From: an uncultured bacterium
GTDB taxonomy: Bacteria; Cyanobacteriota; Vampirovibrionia; Gastranaerophilales; Gastranaerophilaceae
Direction: 5' to 3'
NCBI GenBank assembly: GCA_900547155.1
Contig: URFH01000009.1
Coordinates: 1-64,000 of the forward strand
DNA: 64,000 nt
The first letter of the stretch is position 1. Each line of letters starts with the position of its first letter. Below, piece after piece: positions 25,335 through 35,213 of this stretch. The translations under genes were made by a program, and so were the position numbers. The notes beneath the pieces are model-generated. The model searched no databases. It saw only the letters and a list, made by a program, of their open reading frames with translations, and was not told the DNA's origin.

Positions 25335-26468
25335 TCAAATTTTTGAAAAAATTTGCGCCAAATTTTCTACATCTGAAAAAGCTAAATCGGCTCTTAATGA
25401 AATTCTAACTCTTGCAGTGTTTTGCGCAACCGTCGGATGGCGGATGGGGAGGAGGAAAAATCCGTTTTTTAAAAGTTCTTTGCTAAAAGCCTCCGCAGCT
25501 TCGTTTTCGCCGAGAATTACCGGAATTATGTAACTGTCGCCGATTGTTTTAAGGTTTGCTTCCTTGATTTTTGTCCTTAAAAAGTCAGAAATCGCAAAAA
25601 GATGAGCCCTTGCGCCGGAAAATGCAGGAAAAATCTCTTTTGTCACAAAATAAGAAAATTGAACGTTAATTTCCGGTAGCGCAGTGGAAAAAATCAGCGG
25701 ACGGGCCTTATTCACGAGATATTCAATCAAAACCCCGTCACCTGCGCAAAAAGCACCCATTGAGCCGGCAGCTTTTCCGAATGTTCCGATAATTAAGTCA
25801 ATTTTCTCCTTAAATTTTTCCGAAAGCCCCAAACCCGCTTCCCCGTAAACACCAAAAGCGTGAGCTTCGTCAACAACAAGGATTGCGCCGTATTTTTCCT
25901 TGAGCTCAATCAATTTTTCAAAATCAGCCCTGTCTCCGTCCATGCTAAAGAGGGATTCTGTGATTATTATTGCGTTTTGGGCCGATTCGCGGTGTTTTTT
26001 CAGCAATAATTCAAGATGGTCATAATCAAGGTGTTTAAAACGATGAAATTCGGCGCCTGAAAGCCTTATGCCGTCGATTATGCTTGCGTGGTTGAGCTTG
26101 TCGCAAAAAACCGCGTCTTTTTTTGACAAAAGTCCGGACATTATCCCGACATTCGCGTGATATCCGCTGTTAAAAAGCAGCGCCGCGTCTTTGTTGTAGA
26201 TTTTTGCAAGAAAATCCTCAAATTCCGCATAAATTTCGTCATTTCCGGTCAAAAGCCGCGAAGAGGTGGAGCCCAGCGAGTAATTTGCCGATTTTAAAAA
26301 TTTCGCCCTTATTTTTTCGTCCGCTGCAATCCCCAGATAGTCATTTGAAGAAAGATTAAGGTATTTTTCCCCGTTCAAATACAAAAATTTTCCCTCTTTT
26401 TTCACGGGCCGAAGCGCTCTGTAGAGGTGCTGCGATTTTAATTCGATTAATGCGGTTTCGTAGTTCAT
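25335..26468 (-). CDS. bioF: 8-amino-7-oxononanoate synthase
   Basis: This 377-residue PLP enzyme condenses pimeloyl-ACP or -CoA with alanine in biotin synthesis. The PLP lysine is K232 in GTFGKAAGS; VDEAHAFG (D200, H203) and LNHASIIDG are typical of the alpha-oxoamine synthase family. Related KBL or serine palmitoyltransferase activity cannot be excluded because no other bio gene is adjacent. No Shine-Dalgarno sequence is visible upstream. It is the first gene of the operon with dnaJ and queE. Confidence 0.85.
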   Translation of the reverse strand: MNYETALIELKSQHLYRALRPVKKEGKFLYLNGEKYLNLSSNDYLGIAADEKIRAKFLKSANYSLGSTSSRLLTGNDEIYAEFEDFLAKIYNKDAALLFNSGYHANVGIMSGLLSKKDAVFCDKLNHASIIDGIRLSGAEFHRFKHLDYDHLELLLKKHRESAQNAIIITESLFSMDGDRADFEKLIELKEKYGAILVVDEAHAFGVYGEAGLGLSEKFKEKIDLIIGTFGKAAGSMGAFCAGDGVLIEYLVNKARPLIFSTALPEINVQFSYFVTKEIFPAFSGARAHLFAISDFLRTKIKEANLKTIGDSYIIPVILGENEAAEAFSKELLKNGFFLLPIRHPTVAQNTARVRISLRADLAFSDVENLAQIFSKI

Positions 26469-26525
26469 GATTAATATTTTAGCGCAAGCACTTCAAATTT
26501 GAAAAAAATATGCTAATATGGGTAT

Positions 26526-26735
26526 ATGAGTGATGCAATTTCTTCAATTTCAGCAGCGACAACAGAGCAAACACAGGCAATGCTCTCGATTTTGATGCAA
26601 ATGTCGCAGCAGCAGCTTCAAGGGCAGGTCGCAATGGAGCTTATTCAAAGTGCAGTCCAAACCGGAGCGGAATTTCAAGACCCCTCGACGGTTACAGCAG
26701 CGCAGCTCCAGTCGCCGATTGATTTGAGAATATAA
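26526..26735 (+). CDS. Small hypothetical protein
   Basis: This 69-residue protein is Gln- and Ser-rich and mainly helical (TQAMLSILMQMSQQQLQGQ) with a short C-terminal tail. Its style recalls small YjfB-type putative motility proteins but I would not assign it. An extended -10-like TGCTAATAT lies just upstream. It is divergent from bioF. Confidence 0.5.
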   Translation: MSDAISSISAATTEQTQAMLSILMQMSQQQLQGQVAMELIQSAVQTGAEFQDPSTVTAAQLQSPIDLRI

Positions 26736-26803
26736 TCAATCCAATTTCCCCGAAACCCGCTTTATCAGGGCGCAATTTTCACTGCACCCTCAATTTTGTA
26801 TGT

Positions 26804-29800
26804 TTATTCTCCAACAGCCGGAGTTTCCTGCGGTGTTTCGTCTTTTGATTTGCGCTTAAAGAACAGAAATTTTCTTTCTTTTGCGGGTTTTTCCACATTT
26901 TGCCTGTCAGAAACCGTTTTCATGCCGTCTTTTTGCGTTTCTTCAACCGGATCCGGCAAAGTGCTCGCAAAAGCGGTTGCATTATCGATTTGCGACTGTT
27001 CAGCAAGCCATTTGAACGATTTGACGAGCGTAAGCGGTTTTCTGGTGTCGCCGTTTAGCACAACCTGAAATTTCGTCGCATTTGCGTCAGAATATTGGTA
27101 CAATTCAGGAATTGCCTTCATTTCTTCCTCTGTAACGGATTCACAGAAGAGGAAAAAGGCTTTTGCAGCAAGAACGTTCATTCCGGGAGTGTTTTTTATA
27201 AGATTAACCGGGTTAATGTACGCCAGAGGGCCGAGCATGTCGGAAACCTGCGAAGCAAGGCGCCCGCGGAGCTTCATATCAGCCTCGTTGGTTAGCAAAT
27301 TCATATTTCCGGCAATATGAATGCTCAAAACCTTGCCCTGTGAGGTTATTGTGTCGATTGCAGCAATACCGTCCTTGAAATTCAGCACACCGCTCAAAAC
27401 ATCATAATGAGAGGTTTCGATACTGGTTATTGAGTTGATAACCTGCCCGATTGTGGTTTTGAAAAACTCGGATTCTCTGATGTTTTCTGCGAGAATCAGG
27501 TTTTCGATTTTGCCAAAAGGCCCTAGCTGGCCGTTTTTAATACTAAATGTAACTTTTCCTTTCAAAGATTTCATCTGCTCAACCTGCGTCGCACCGCGAA
27601 GAGCAATATCCGTCGTAAACGACGCCGTGCCGGTAAGCGTGTCTTTCATATTGGCAAGTTTTAACAACGCGTCCTCAACATCAAGCCCTGCGCCGTTGAC
27701 TTTCACGCCCAGAGCGCCGTTGAGAAGGTTTGTTGTAATATTGCCGGTGATATTCCCCCCGAAAGTCGAGGTTCTAAGGTTATTCAGGAAAAATACGTTA
27801 TTGCGCAGCGCAATATCACCCGTTGTATTCGTCAAAACAATGGGATTAGCAAGGATTCTGCGCATATTTATTGCGCCTGAACGCACAAGAACAGGAATTT
27901 CCGCGGGAGCAGAAGAAGCCGCACCCGACGCAGGCGGAGCAAGTTTTGCAGCCGCATCCGCAACTTTCATCATTTTTTCCACGTCAATCAGCGAAGAATT
28001 TACGTTCAAATCATAAACCTGAACGATTTTTGACGGATTCAGGTCGACATTTGCGCTCAAATTCAAATCAGAACCGTTCAAAAGCAGGTTGCTGACGCTC
28101 ACGCCGAGTTCTTTGCCCCTGAAATCAAGATAAGCCTCCTGCATTGCCAGCAAAAGGTCGGAAATACGCAAATCACTAACCCTGAAATGTCCTCTCATCC
28201 TCGGAGAAGCCGCTTTTCCGAACACAAACAGCCCGCCGTCCACTCTCATGCTCGAATCCTTGAATGCACAGATTTTTGCATTAAACGGGTGCGGTATCAT
28301 AATCCGGAAAAGGTTAATAAAAGGCTCTTTTGTGTCCAGAGCGGTAATTGTGCCGGATATTGATGCGATTTCTCTTGTGTGAGCCATGTTCGCGTCAAAA
28401 TCGTTGGAAAAGGCGCCCGGAGTGGATTTTACATAAAGCCCCGTATCAAAAACACGCAGCCTGTCGCCTTTAAAGTCGGCTCTCGCCTGAAGAATGCTCT
28501 GTTTTCCGGAAAGCGGAGCAATCTCAACCGGCGTAAAGTAGTTTGAACCATCTGCCATAATCTGCAAAGCCATAGTTTGCTTTTTGTCATTGCCTTTTAT
28601 TTGCGCTTTTACAGGGATTGCGCCGTTCGCAGCGAGAAAAGGCGCAGCCTCTTTGCCGGCAAGTTGTTTTAAATCAGCCGCAGCCAGCTTTCCATCCGCA
28701 AAAATGCTTATCAAAGGGCTCGTTGTGTATTGAGCGACCTGCCCCGAAGCAATAATCGACGAAGAATCGTTCAAATTAATCGTAACAGGGTTCAAAATTA
28801 TGTTTATATTATCCAGATTCACGCTCAAAGAGGGCACGCTGAGCACAGATTTTTGCTGCGGCAGAACAAGCTTAAAATCCCTGTTTGTAATGCGTCCGAG
28901 CGTGGATTTTGAATCAGCGCTGAACTCGGCCACAAGATTCCCGTTTGTAACAGCAAGCAGATTTGTGCGTTCTTTCAGTGCGAGGTTATTCAGCACAATT
29001 TTTGCCGAAGAAACAGCTTTCTTAATTTTCCCCGTAACACTGGCGTTGAGCGCAACAGTACCGGAATATAAATTGTAATTTCTTTTCAAATCCGCCGGCG
29101 CAAAAGCGGCAAAAAGCCCGGGAATCGGGATGTTTTCAGAGCTTATGTTAACGCCCGTAACCGAATCCTCCTCGATTTTGCCCGCAATTTTAAGCGCAGC
29201 TCCGTTAATAAGCGCCTTTGTATCCTTGATATTGAGCATATTGTTGTCAAAAAGGAAATTAGCGTTAACGTCGGAAATCACAAGGCCCGTTTTTTTGTTT
29301 GCAACCCCGCCCTCTCTGACTATAATGCTTCCGTTTGACTTAATTTTCTTCAAATTCGTTTTAATATTGGCATTCGCAAGAATATACCCGCGCCCTTTTA
29401 AATCGCCCATTTCATTTTTAATATGCAGGGTATCCAGAAAAGCTTTTGCGAGCACAATCACGTCGTTAAAGTAAATTTTCTGGGATTTCAAAGCCATATC
29501 AACAGAGGGGTTATGTCCGTAGTTAAATTTGCCCAGCGCCTGAAAATGCTGGTTTTTCGTCACGTAAAGGTTCGTATCGGTTTCAACATTTGTACCTGAA
29601 AACCTGAATTTTGCATAACATTCGGGCAGCTGGTACCCTGAAAGATTCATAGTCGTTTTTTCAACGTCCAAAAATCCGTTTAGCTTCACCAAATCACCGC
29701 TTTGACGGATTTTAAGCTTTGCATTTACATCAGACTTTAAGTCGTAATCACGATACATCAAAACCGGGTTCACAAAAGGGATTTCAACCCTTTGAACCTC

Positions 29801-30517
29801 ATCATCCTCCTCATCTTTCGGCACTGCAGGAGGAATAAATGTATTTATATCAAGGTTCGCAACGATATTTGTCCGGTCATCACTCAGAATTTTCGCTTCG
29901 GTCTTGAGTTTTGCAACTTTTCCGTTAAAATAGCCCAGAGCCAGCTCATCGCCCGCCAGAGTGAGCGAATGACCTGATTTTTCATCGTTTATTACAGCTT
30001 TATAATCATGAATTTTGATATTCGGCACTTTTATTCTGATTATAGACGGGTCAAACGGCAAAGGCTCGGGTGCAGTAGCAACTTTGCCGATGTCGTTTTT
30101 CTGTTCGTTCAAAATATTTTCAACAAGCCTTACAACCTTAAATTGCTCGCCGTTTGCGATATCAAGGTTGATACGCGGCGACTGAATATCAATTTCCGGA
30201 ACTTTTACTGTCAAAAGCAGCAAAGACGGCAATGCAACATGCCCTCCGGCGGACTCTGCGCTGAGCAAAACCGAACCGTCAGGAAGTTTTACGGTGATTT
30301 TGCCCGTTTTTATTCCGACACCGAGCGCAGGGGTGGTTTTGAGTTTGAGATTTTGGATATCAACATCCAGATGCGCCTGCTCTTTTGCAATTTTCTCTAT
30401 TTCAGGCTTAAAAACCTCCAAATCCACCGCCCGCGGCAGATAGAACAAAAATGCCATATATACGCAAAAAATCGCAAAAAGCGACAACAATCCGAATACT
30501 TTCCAAAAATTTTTCAT
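26804..30517 (-). CDS. Large AsmA/TamB-like envelope protein
   Basis: This 1237-residue protein has one N-terminal membrane helix (about residues 7-28) and then a long repetitive beta-rich region made of short strands with alternating Asn, Asp and hydrophobic residues. The N-terminal domain (VDLEVFKPEIEKIAKEQ, DVDIQNLKLKTTPALGVGI) and the C-terminal GSASFTTD..L-type repeats match AsmA-like proteins, which form periplasmic grooves that move phospholipids to the outer membrane. The last 80 residues are charged and Pro/Lys-rich. It is preceded by GAGGAA and stands alone. Confidence 0.85.
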   Translation of the reverse strand: MKNFWKVFGLLSLFAIFCVYMAFLFYLPRAVDLEVFKPEIEKIAKEQAHLDVDIQNLKLKTTPALGVGIKTGKITVKLPDGSVLLSAESAGGHVALPSLLLLTVKVPEIDIQSPRINLDIANGEQFKVVRLVENILNEQKNDIGKVATAPEPLPFDPSIIRIKVPNIKIHDYKAVINDEKSGHSLTLAGDELALGYFNGKVAKLKTEAKILSDDRTNIVANLDINTFIPPAVPKDEEDDEVQRVEIPFVNPVLMYRDYDLKSDVNAKLKIRQSGDLVKLNGFLDVEKTTMNLSGYQLPECYAKFRFSGTNVETDTNLYVTKNQHFQALGKFNYGHNPSVDMALKSQKIYFNDVIVLAKAFLDTLHIKNEMGDLKGRGYILANANIKTNLKKIKSNGSIIVREGGVANKKTGLVISDVNANFLFDNNMLNIKDTKALINGAALKIAGKIEEDSVTGVNISSENIPIPGLFAAFAPADLKRNYNLYSGTVALNASVTGKIKKAVSSAKIVLNNLALKERTNLLAVTNGNLVAEFSADSKSTLGRITNRDFKLVLPQQKSVLSVPSLSVNLDNINIILNPVTINLNDSSSIIASGQVAQYTTSPLISIFADGKLAAADLKQLAGKEAAPFLAANGAIPVKAQIKGNDKKQTMALQIMADGSNYFTPVEIAPLSGKQSILQARADFKGDRLRVFDTGLYVKSTPGAFSNDFDANMAHTREIASISGTITALDTKEPFINLFRIMIPHPFNAKICAFKDSSMRVDGGLFVFGKAASPRMRGHFRVSDLRISDLLLAMQEAYLDFRGKELGVSVSNLLLNGSDLNLSANVDLNPSKIVQVYDLNVNSSLIDVEKMMKVADAAAKLAPPASGAASSAPAEIPVLVRSGAINMRRILANPIVLTNTTGDIALRNNVFFLNNLRTSTFGGNITGNITTNLLNGALGVKVNGAGLDVEDALLKLANMKDTLTGTASFTTDIALRGATQVEQMKSLKGKVTFSIKNGQLGPFGKIENLILAENIRESEFFKTTIGQVINSITSIETSHYDVLSGVLNFKDGIAAIDTITSQGKVLSIHIAGNMNLLTNEADMKLRGRLASQVSDMLGPLAYINPVNLIKNTPGMNVLAAKAFFLFCESVTEEEMKAIPELYQYSDANATKFQVVLNGDTRKPLTLVKSFKWLAEQSQIDNATAFASTLPDPVEETQKDGMKTVSDRQNVEKPAKERKFLFFKRKSKDETPQETPAVGE

Positions 30518-30694
30518 ATTTCCTCAACAAATCTAGTTAATTTTAACAAAATTATACCCCCTGTACGCGGATTTTTACAAGGTTTTTTAAAATTGTTAAG
30601 TTATGTAAATAGTATATATAAAATATATCAATTATTTTATAAAAAAATTCTTTATATAAATATAGAGAGTAAAACCGGAAAGAAGAGAGAAAAA

Positions 30695-31798
30695 ATGGGT
30701 GTAAATACCAATTACGAAGTAAAAATTAATGAAGTTAAATATCCGCAAACATTAAACGCTCGCACAGAAACACCTGTAGCGCCTATTAATCTTAACGGCA
30801 ACGGCAATCTCGGACAGGTCGGCGACGGCTTTGTAAGAAGCACGGATTCTACTCTTGATGAAGCAGAAAAGTTAATCGATTCAAATAACTTAGACCAGCT
30901 AAAAAGCGCAGAGCAACGGGTTTCGGCTTTGTCCGTTGAAGATACAGACCCGGTAAAAGACGCTCAAGCAGCAGAAGACGCAGCAGCAGCAAACGTAACT
31001 GACAGACAATCCGCTGCTGACGCAGCAGACGCAAACAAAGACGCTGCAGAAACTGAAAATGACGCAGCAAAAGAAAATGAAGAAACAGCAACACAAAATA
31101 AAGCAGCAGCCGCACAAGCACAGTCAGCCGCAACAGAAAATCACACACAGGCACAAGCCAACACACAACAGGCAACTGCCGACGTAACAAAAGCAGAAGC
31201 AAACCAGGCTCAAGCCGAAGCAGCAGCAAAAGCAGACCCGACCAACGCAGCTGCACAGACAAGAGCTGCACAAGCAAAAACAAAAACAACAGAAGCTAAA
31301 CAAAAAGAAACTGTAGCAAAAAAAGAAGAAGCAACAGCAAAAGAAAATAAAGACAACGCAGATAAACAAGCCGACAAAGCAGAAAAAGAAGAAAAGAAAG
31401 CCAAAACAATAGCCAAAAAGGCGGCCTCCGGTTTGTCTAAGGCAACACAAACGGCTTCTCAACTCGGCAGCCTGCTCACTATGGCAAAAAGCGCCCTCGG
31501 CACAGCACAAAACAACACAGCAGATTACACAACAACAACCGGTGAAACTAAAGCGCAGGTTCAACAACGTTTGGCAGCAACTATAAAAAGCCTTGAAAAC
31601 GGAGGAAGCGGCAATCCCTATTCTTCTTATTCGACAACCTCGGGATTCACTCTTTCCAACGCAACTTCTTCAGCAGCAGGCTCAGCTTATAATGCAGTAT
31701 CATCTGCAAGCACAAATGTTGCAGCTAACTCCGCAAATTTCGCTTCAGCCGCCGGAAGCAATGCAGCAACACCGAACATATTCCTTAAAAAAGCATAG
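30695..31798 (+). CDS. Ala/Gln/Lys-rich coiled-coil protein
   Basis: I do not recognise this 367-residue protein. After a 90-residue Asn/Thr-rich head, residues 85-250 are almost entirely Ala, Lys, Glu, Gln, Thr and Asn in heptad-like order, predicting a long coiled coil; the last 90 residues are Ser/Ala/Thr/Asn-rich. It has no signal peptide or membrane helix. The longer ORF that starts at 30008 is an antisense run through the AsmA-like gene, so I use ATG 30695. A terminator follows. Confidence 0.75.
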   Translation: MGVNTNYEVKINEVKYPQTLNARTETPVAPINLNGNGNLGQVGDGFVRSTDSTLDEAEKLIDSNNLDQLKSAEQRVSALSVEDTDPVKDAQAAEDAAAANVTDRQSAADAADANKDAAETENDAAKENEETATQNKAAAAQAQSAATENHTQAQANTQQATADVTKAEANQAQAEAAAKADPTNAAAQTRAAQAKTKTTEAKQKETVAKKEEATAKENKDNADKQADKAEKEEKKAKTIAKKAASGLSKATQTASQLGSLLTMAKSALGTAQNNTADYTTTTGETKAQVQQRLAATIKSLENGGSGNPYSSYSTTSGFTLSNATSSAAGSAYNAVSSASTNVAANSANFASAAGSNAATPNIFLKKA

Positions 31799-31867
31799 GA
31801 ATAAAAAATAATTTTAAAAACTCTTTGAATCAACTCAAAGTTTAAATGGAACGGGAAAAAGGTATTT

Positions 31868-31899
31868 TAACGATGTTTTTTAACATCGTTTTTTTTTGT
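31868..31899 (+). terminator. Rho-independent terminator
   Basis: AACGATG pairs with CATCGTT around a T-rich loop and is followed by nine T residues, 70 bases after the coiled-coil gene. Confidence 0.9.
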
Positions 31900-31993
31900 T
31901 TATTTGATATTTTGAACAAAAACTCCATGAATTCCCGAAATTTCACAATAAATGATTAAAATTTTTCTTCTCATTGATTAACCGCCTTGTTTT

Positions 31994-32011
31994 GTTTACT
32001 ATAATGTAAAC
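31994..32011. promoter_or_regulatory. Palindrome centred on a -10 box
   Basis: GTTTAC and GTAAAC flank a perfect TATAAT (32000-32005), 24 bases before the BadF-type gene. A regulator bound here would block transcription, so an operator is likely. Confidence 0.5.
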
Positions 32012-32034
32012 GGAATAAGAAAGATGAGGGTGAA

Positions 32035-33039
32035 ATGTCACTTGATGTATATTTAGGGATTGACGTAGGCTCGGTTACAACAAAACTGGCGCTCGTTGAC
32101 GAAACCGGAAAATTTATCGACAGCTACATGCTTAGAACCGCAGGAAAACCGGTTATTGCAGTACAAACAGGTATGCGCGAGCTTTATAAAAAGAAATTAT
32201 GCGACTACAACATTCAGGGCGTAGGCACCACAGGCAGCGGAAGAAATCTCGCCGGAGCTTTGACCGGTGCTGACGTAATCAAAAACGAAATCACCGCTCA
32301 TGCTGTTGCAGCCAGCACATATGTGCCCGGCGTTCAAACAATCCTCGAAATCGGCGGTCAGGATAGCAAAATCATCATACTTCGCGACGGAATTGTAACT
32401 GATTTTGCGATGAACACGGTTTGCGCGGCAGGAACGGGAAGTTTTCTTGACCAGCAGGCAAGCAGATTGAATGTTCCGATTGAAGAATTCGGTGATACAG
32501 CGCTAAAATCCACTTCGCCCGCAAGAATCGCCGGAAGATGCGGCGTTTTTGCAGAAAGCGACCTCATTCACAAACAACAGCTCGGCTATCCCGTAGAAGA
32601 CCTTCTTTACGGGCTCTGTCAGGCGCTTGTGCGCAACTATTTGAGCAATTTGGCGCTCGGAAAAGAACTTTTGCCCACAGTAACATTCCAGGGAGGCGTC
32701 GCAACGAATTCCGGTATGGTTAAAGCGTTTGAAGAAGCCTTGAACACAAAAGTTGTTGTTCCGCAGAACCACCAGACAATGGGCGCAATCGGCGCAGCGC
32801 TTCTTGCGATGGAAAATCATCAATATACTTCAACCCCGACAAAATTCAAAGGCTGGGAAGTCGGAGAAATGCATTTTAGCTCGGTAACGAACCAGTGCAC
32901 GGGCTGCTCGAACAATTGTGAAGTCATCACTATCATCGAGGGCGAAATGGAAGACAAACATCCTCAAAATATCAAAGATATTAAAGGCAATATCATCGCA
33001 CGCTGGGGCGGAACCTGCGGAAGATGGGATATTTCGTAA
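32035..33039 (+). CDS. BadF/BadG/HgdC-type ATPase activator
   Basis: This 334-residue protein belongs to the ASKHA family of ATP-driven activators that inject electrons into 2-hydroxyacyl-CoA dehydratases or related enzymes. GIDVGSVTTK (residues 8-17) and GGQDSK (107-112) are nucleotide-binding motifs; C130 (NTVCAAGTG) and C169 (AGRCGVF) should hold the dimer-bridging 4Fe-4S cluster. The C terminus has extra cysteines (CTGCSNNC, GGTCG). No dehydratase is adjacent, so its target is unknown. Confidence 0.88.
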   Translation: MSLDVYLGIDVGSVTTKLALVDETGKFIDSYMLRTAGKPVIAVQTGMRELYKKKLCDYNIQGVGTTGSGRNLAGALTGADVIKNEITAHAVAASTYVPGVQTILEIGGQDSKIIILRDGIVTDFAMNTVCAAGTGSFLDQQASRLNVPIEEFGDTALKSTSPARIAGRCGVFAESDLIHKQQLGYPVEDLLYGLCQALVRNYLSNLALGKELLPTVTFQGGVATNSGMVKAFEEALNTKVVVPQNHQTMGAIGAALLAMENHQYTSTPTKFKGWEVGEMHFSSVTNQCTGCSNNCEVITIIEGEMEDKHPQNIKDIKGNIIARWGGTCGRWDIS

Positions 33040-33153
33040 TCCGGACAGGAAATTTAGCGAAAAAATTACGTTATATAAATTATTTGCGCCAAAACATATT
33101 AGGTATATTATATAAGAAGATGTTTGAAACATAGTTGTATTCTTGGAGGACAA

Positions 33154-34482
33154 TTGACCCAAAAGCTAAGAATAAAAGGCGGTTTAACTCTCAAAGGAGA
33201 AGTTTCCATAGGCGGTGCGAAAAACGCAGTGCTTAAATTAATGGCCGCTGCGCTCCTTGCAAAAGGGGAAAGCAAAATTTACAATGTCCCCGACTTAACC
33301 GACGTCCAGATAATGCTTAATGTTATTGAAGGGCTTGGCGTAAAGACAAAATACGACAAAAACGCCAAAACCGTCGCAATCGACGCAACAGATATCACAA
33401 ACATCACAGCAAAATACGAGCTCGTAAGCAAAATGCGCGCTTCGTTTATCGTGCTGGGCGCTCTTGTTACAAGATGTAAAGAAGCTATTGTTGCGCTCCC
33501 CGGCGGATGTGCAATCGGCGAAAGGCGCGTTGACTTTCATATCAAAGGTTTGGAGGCGCTGGGCGCAAAAATCAAAATCGAAAACGGTTATGTTCATGCA
33601 AATGCCTCAAAACTGCGCGGTGCGGATATTTATCTGGATATTCCGTCAGTCGGCGCAACAGAAAACCTTATGCTCGCTGCAATAATGGCCGACGGCTCAA
33701 CAAGAATCCAGAATGCAGCGCAGGAACCTGAAATTGTTGACCTTGCAAACTTTTTAAATGCAATGGGCGCAGATGTTTGCGGCGCAGGAACCTCTGAAAT
33801 CGTAATTAACGGCGTAAAACTTGAAGATTTGCACCCGATTGAATATTCAACAATTCCCGACAGGATTGAAGCAGGAACTTATATGGCGGGAATCATTGCC
33901 ACAAGAGGAAAAGGCATAATTAAAAACGTTATGCCGTCACATTTGACGTTTTACAATTCAAAATTAATCAAAATGGGCGCAAAAATTAAACTTCTTGAGC
34001 CCACAGTGCTGGAAGTAAGCTGCAAGCAGCGTCTGAGCTCCGTAAACATCGTTACGCAGCCATATCCGGGCTTCCCGACTGATTTACAATCGCTTGCAAT
34101 GGCGATGTTGACCACTGCTGACGGCGTAAGCATTGTAACGGAAAGCCTTTACGAAAATCGCTTTATGCAGGTGCCCGAGCTGCGCAGAATGGGCGCGGAC
34201 ATCCATCAGGAGCGAAATCATGCGCTGATTCGGGGTGTTAAAAAGCTTACAGGCGCAAATCTCAAGGCAAGCGACCTGCGTGCGGGCGCTTCGTTGATTA
34301 TTGCCGCATTAATGGCTGACGGCGTAAGCGAAATCGAATCAATTCACCACATTGACCGCGGATATGAGAATTTTGAAGAAAAATTCAGAAATCTCGGTGC
34401 GCAAATCGTCAGATTTGACGACAGTCTTCCACAGGTAGATATTTCAACCAAAAAGGAAAACTACAATGAAGCCTCAATATAA
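33154..34482 (+). CDS. murA: UDP-N-acetylglucosamine 1-carboxyvinyltransferase
   Basis: This 442-residue enzyme catalyses the first committed step of peptidoglycan synthesis. The fosfomycin-reactive cysteine is C119 in PGGCAIG, and the N-terminal SIGGAKNA binds substrate. I choose TTG 33154, directly after GGAGGA, where homology to the family begins; another in-frame TTG at 33124 would add ten poorly conserved residues. The 3' end overlaps the next small gene by 17 bases. Confidence 0.94.
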   Translation: MTQKLRIKGGLTLKGEVSIGGAKNAVLKLMAAALLAKGESKIYNVPDLTDVQIMLNVIEGLGVKTKYDKNAKTVAIDATDITNITAKYELVSKMRASFIVLGALVTRCKEAIVALPGGCAIGERRVDFHIKGLEALGAKIKIENGYVHANASKLRGADIYLDIPSVGATENLMLAAIMADGSTRIQNAAQEPEIVDLANFLNAMGADVCGAGTSEIVINGVKLEDLHPIEYSTIPDRIEAGTYMAGIIATRGKGIIKNVMPSHLTFYNSKLIKMGAKIKLLEPTVLEVSCKQRLSSVNIVTQPYPGFPTDLQSLAMAMLTTADGVSIVTESLYENRFMQVPELRRMGADIHQERNHALIRGVKKLTGANLKASDLRAGASLIIAALMADGVSEIESIHHIDRGYENFEEKFRNLGAQIVRFDDSLPQVDISTKKENYNEASI

Positions 34483-34798
34483 AAGATGGTATGATCATGA
34501 CCCCGTTTTAATGGAGGTTCTCGAGCTTTTACGCAATTATCAGGACGAGTTGAAAGCGCAGGCTGAAATTTTTCTGCAAAAAATTGAAGAAAAGGTTTCA
34601 AAAGAAACAATTGACAAATTTTATGAGATGGTAAGACCCATAAACGGCAACCGCTGGTACGATAAAGACCCAGTTATATCAAAAACGGTTGAACTTTTGA
34701 GGGTTGTTCCGCCGGAAATCCAAAAATCCGCGGCTGAAAACTTTATAAAAACCCTTGAAGATGCAGGAATTAGCCACCAAAAAGCTGCGAATGATTAG
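34466..34798 (+). CDS. Small protein with two WYDxDP repeats
   Basis: I do not recognise this 110-residue protein. It consists of two similar halves: KRWYDHDPVLMEVLELLRNY (residues 6-25) and NRWYDKDPVISKTVELLR (residues 62-79), each followed by a helical stretch. An AAGGA ribosome site lies inside the murA 3' end. Overlap with murA and with the next gene suggests a three-gene operon. Confidence 0.7.
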   Translation: MKPQYKRWYDHDPVLMEVLELLRNYQDELKAQAEIFLQKIEEKVSKETIDKFYEMVRPINGNRWYDKDPVISKTVELLRVVPPEIQKSAAENFIKTLEDAGISHQKAAND

Positions 34799-35213
34799 GT
34801 TTGTTGTAGATTTTATAAAATCACAGTGGTACGAATTTTTGTCACATTTTGTGCGGGAAAAAATCCGTTATAAAATCACGGGTTCATGCAAAAAGTGCGG
34901 AAAATGCTGCAATTACATGTACAGTTTTGACACCTACACGGAAAAAGAATTCAAAATAATGCAATTTCTTTACCCCGCGTACAAACGCTTTTACATAAAG
35001 GGGAAAGACGAGTTCGGGAACTTTATATTTGCCTGCAAATACGTCGGCAAAGACGGGTTGTGCACGGTTTATGACAAAAGGCTCGCAATGTGCAAAAAAT
35101 ACCCTGCGGATTCAATTCTTTATCCGGCAAAAATGCACGACGGGTGCGGATATAGTGTTGAGAAGATTAGTTTTGAAGATTATTTGAAGTCTGATAGAAA
35201 AAAGCGGCGTTAA
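34791..35213 (+). CDS. YkgJ-like putative zinc/iron-binding protein
   Basis: This 140-residue protein has the CxxCGxCC motif (SCKKCGKCC) and later FACKYVGKDGLCTVYDKRLAMCKKYP, the pattern of YkgJ/CxxCxxCC proteins thought to chelate zinc or iron. The start ATG at 34791 overlaps the previous stop codon (ATGATTAG); the longer frame from 34755 has no better signal. Function is unknown. Confidence 0.78.
   Translation: MIRFVVDFIKSQWYEFLSHFVREKIRYKITGSCKKCGKCCNYMYSFDTYTEKEFKIMQFLYPAYKRFYIKGKDEFGNFIFACKYVGKDGLCTVYDKRLAMCKKYPADSILYPAKMHDGCGYSVEKISFEDYLKSDRKKRR

Noticed and set aside
30008..30694. Extended ORF upstream of the coiled-coil gene
   Set aside because: It runs antisense through the AsmA-like gene, and a sound start lies at 30695.
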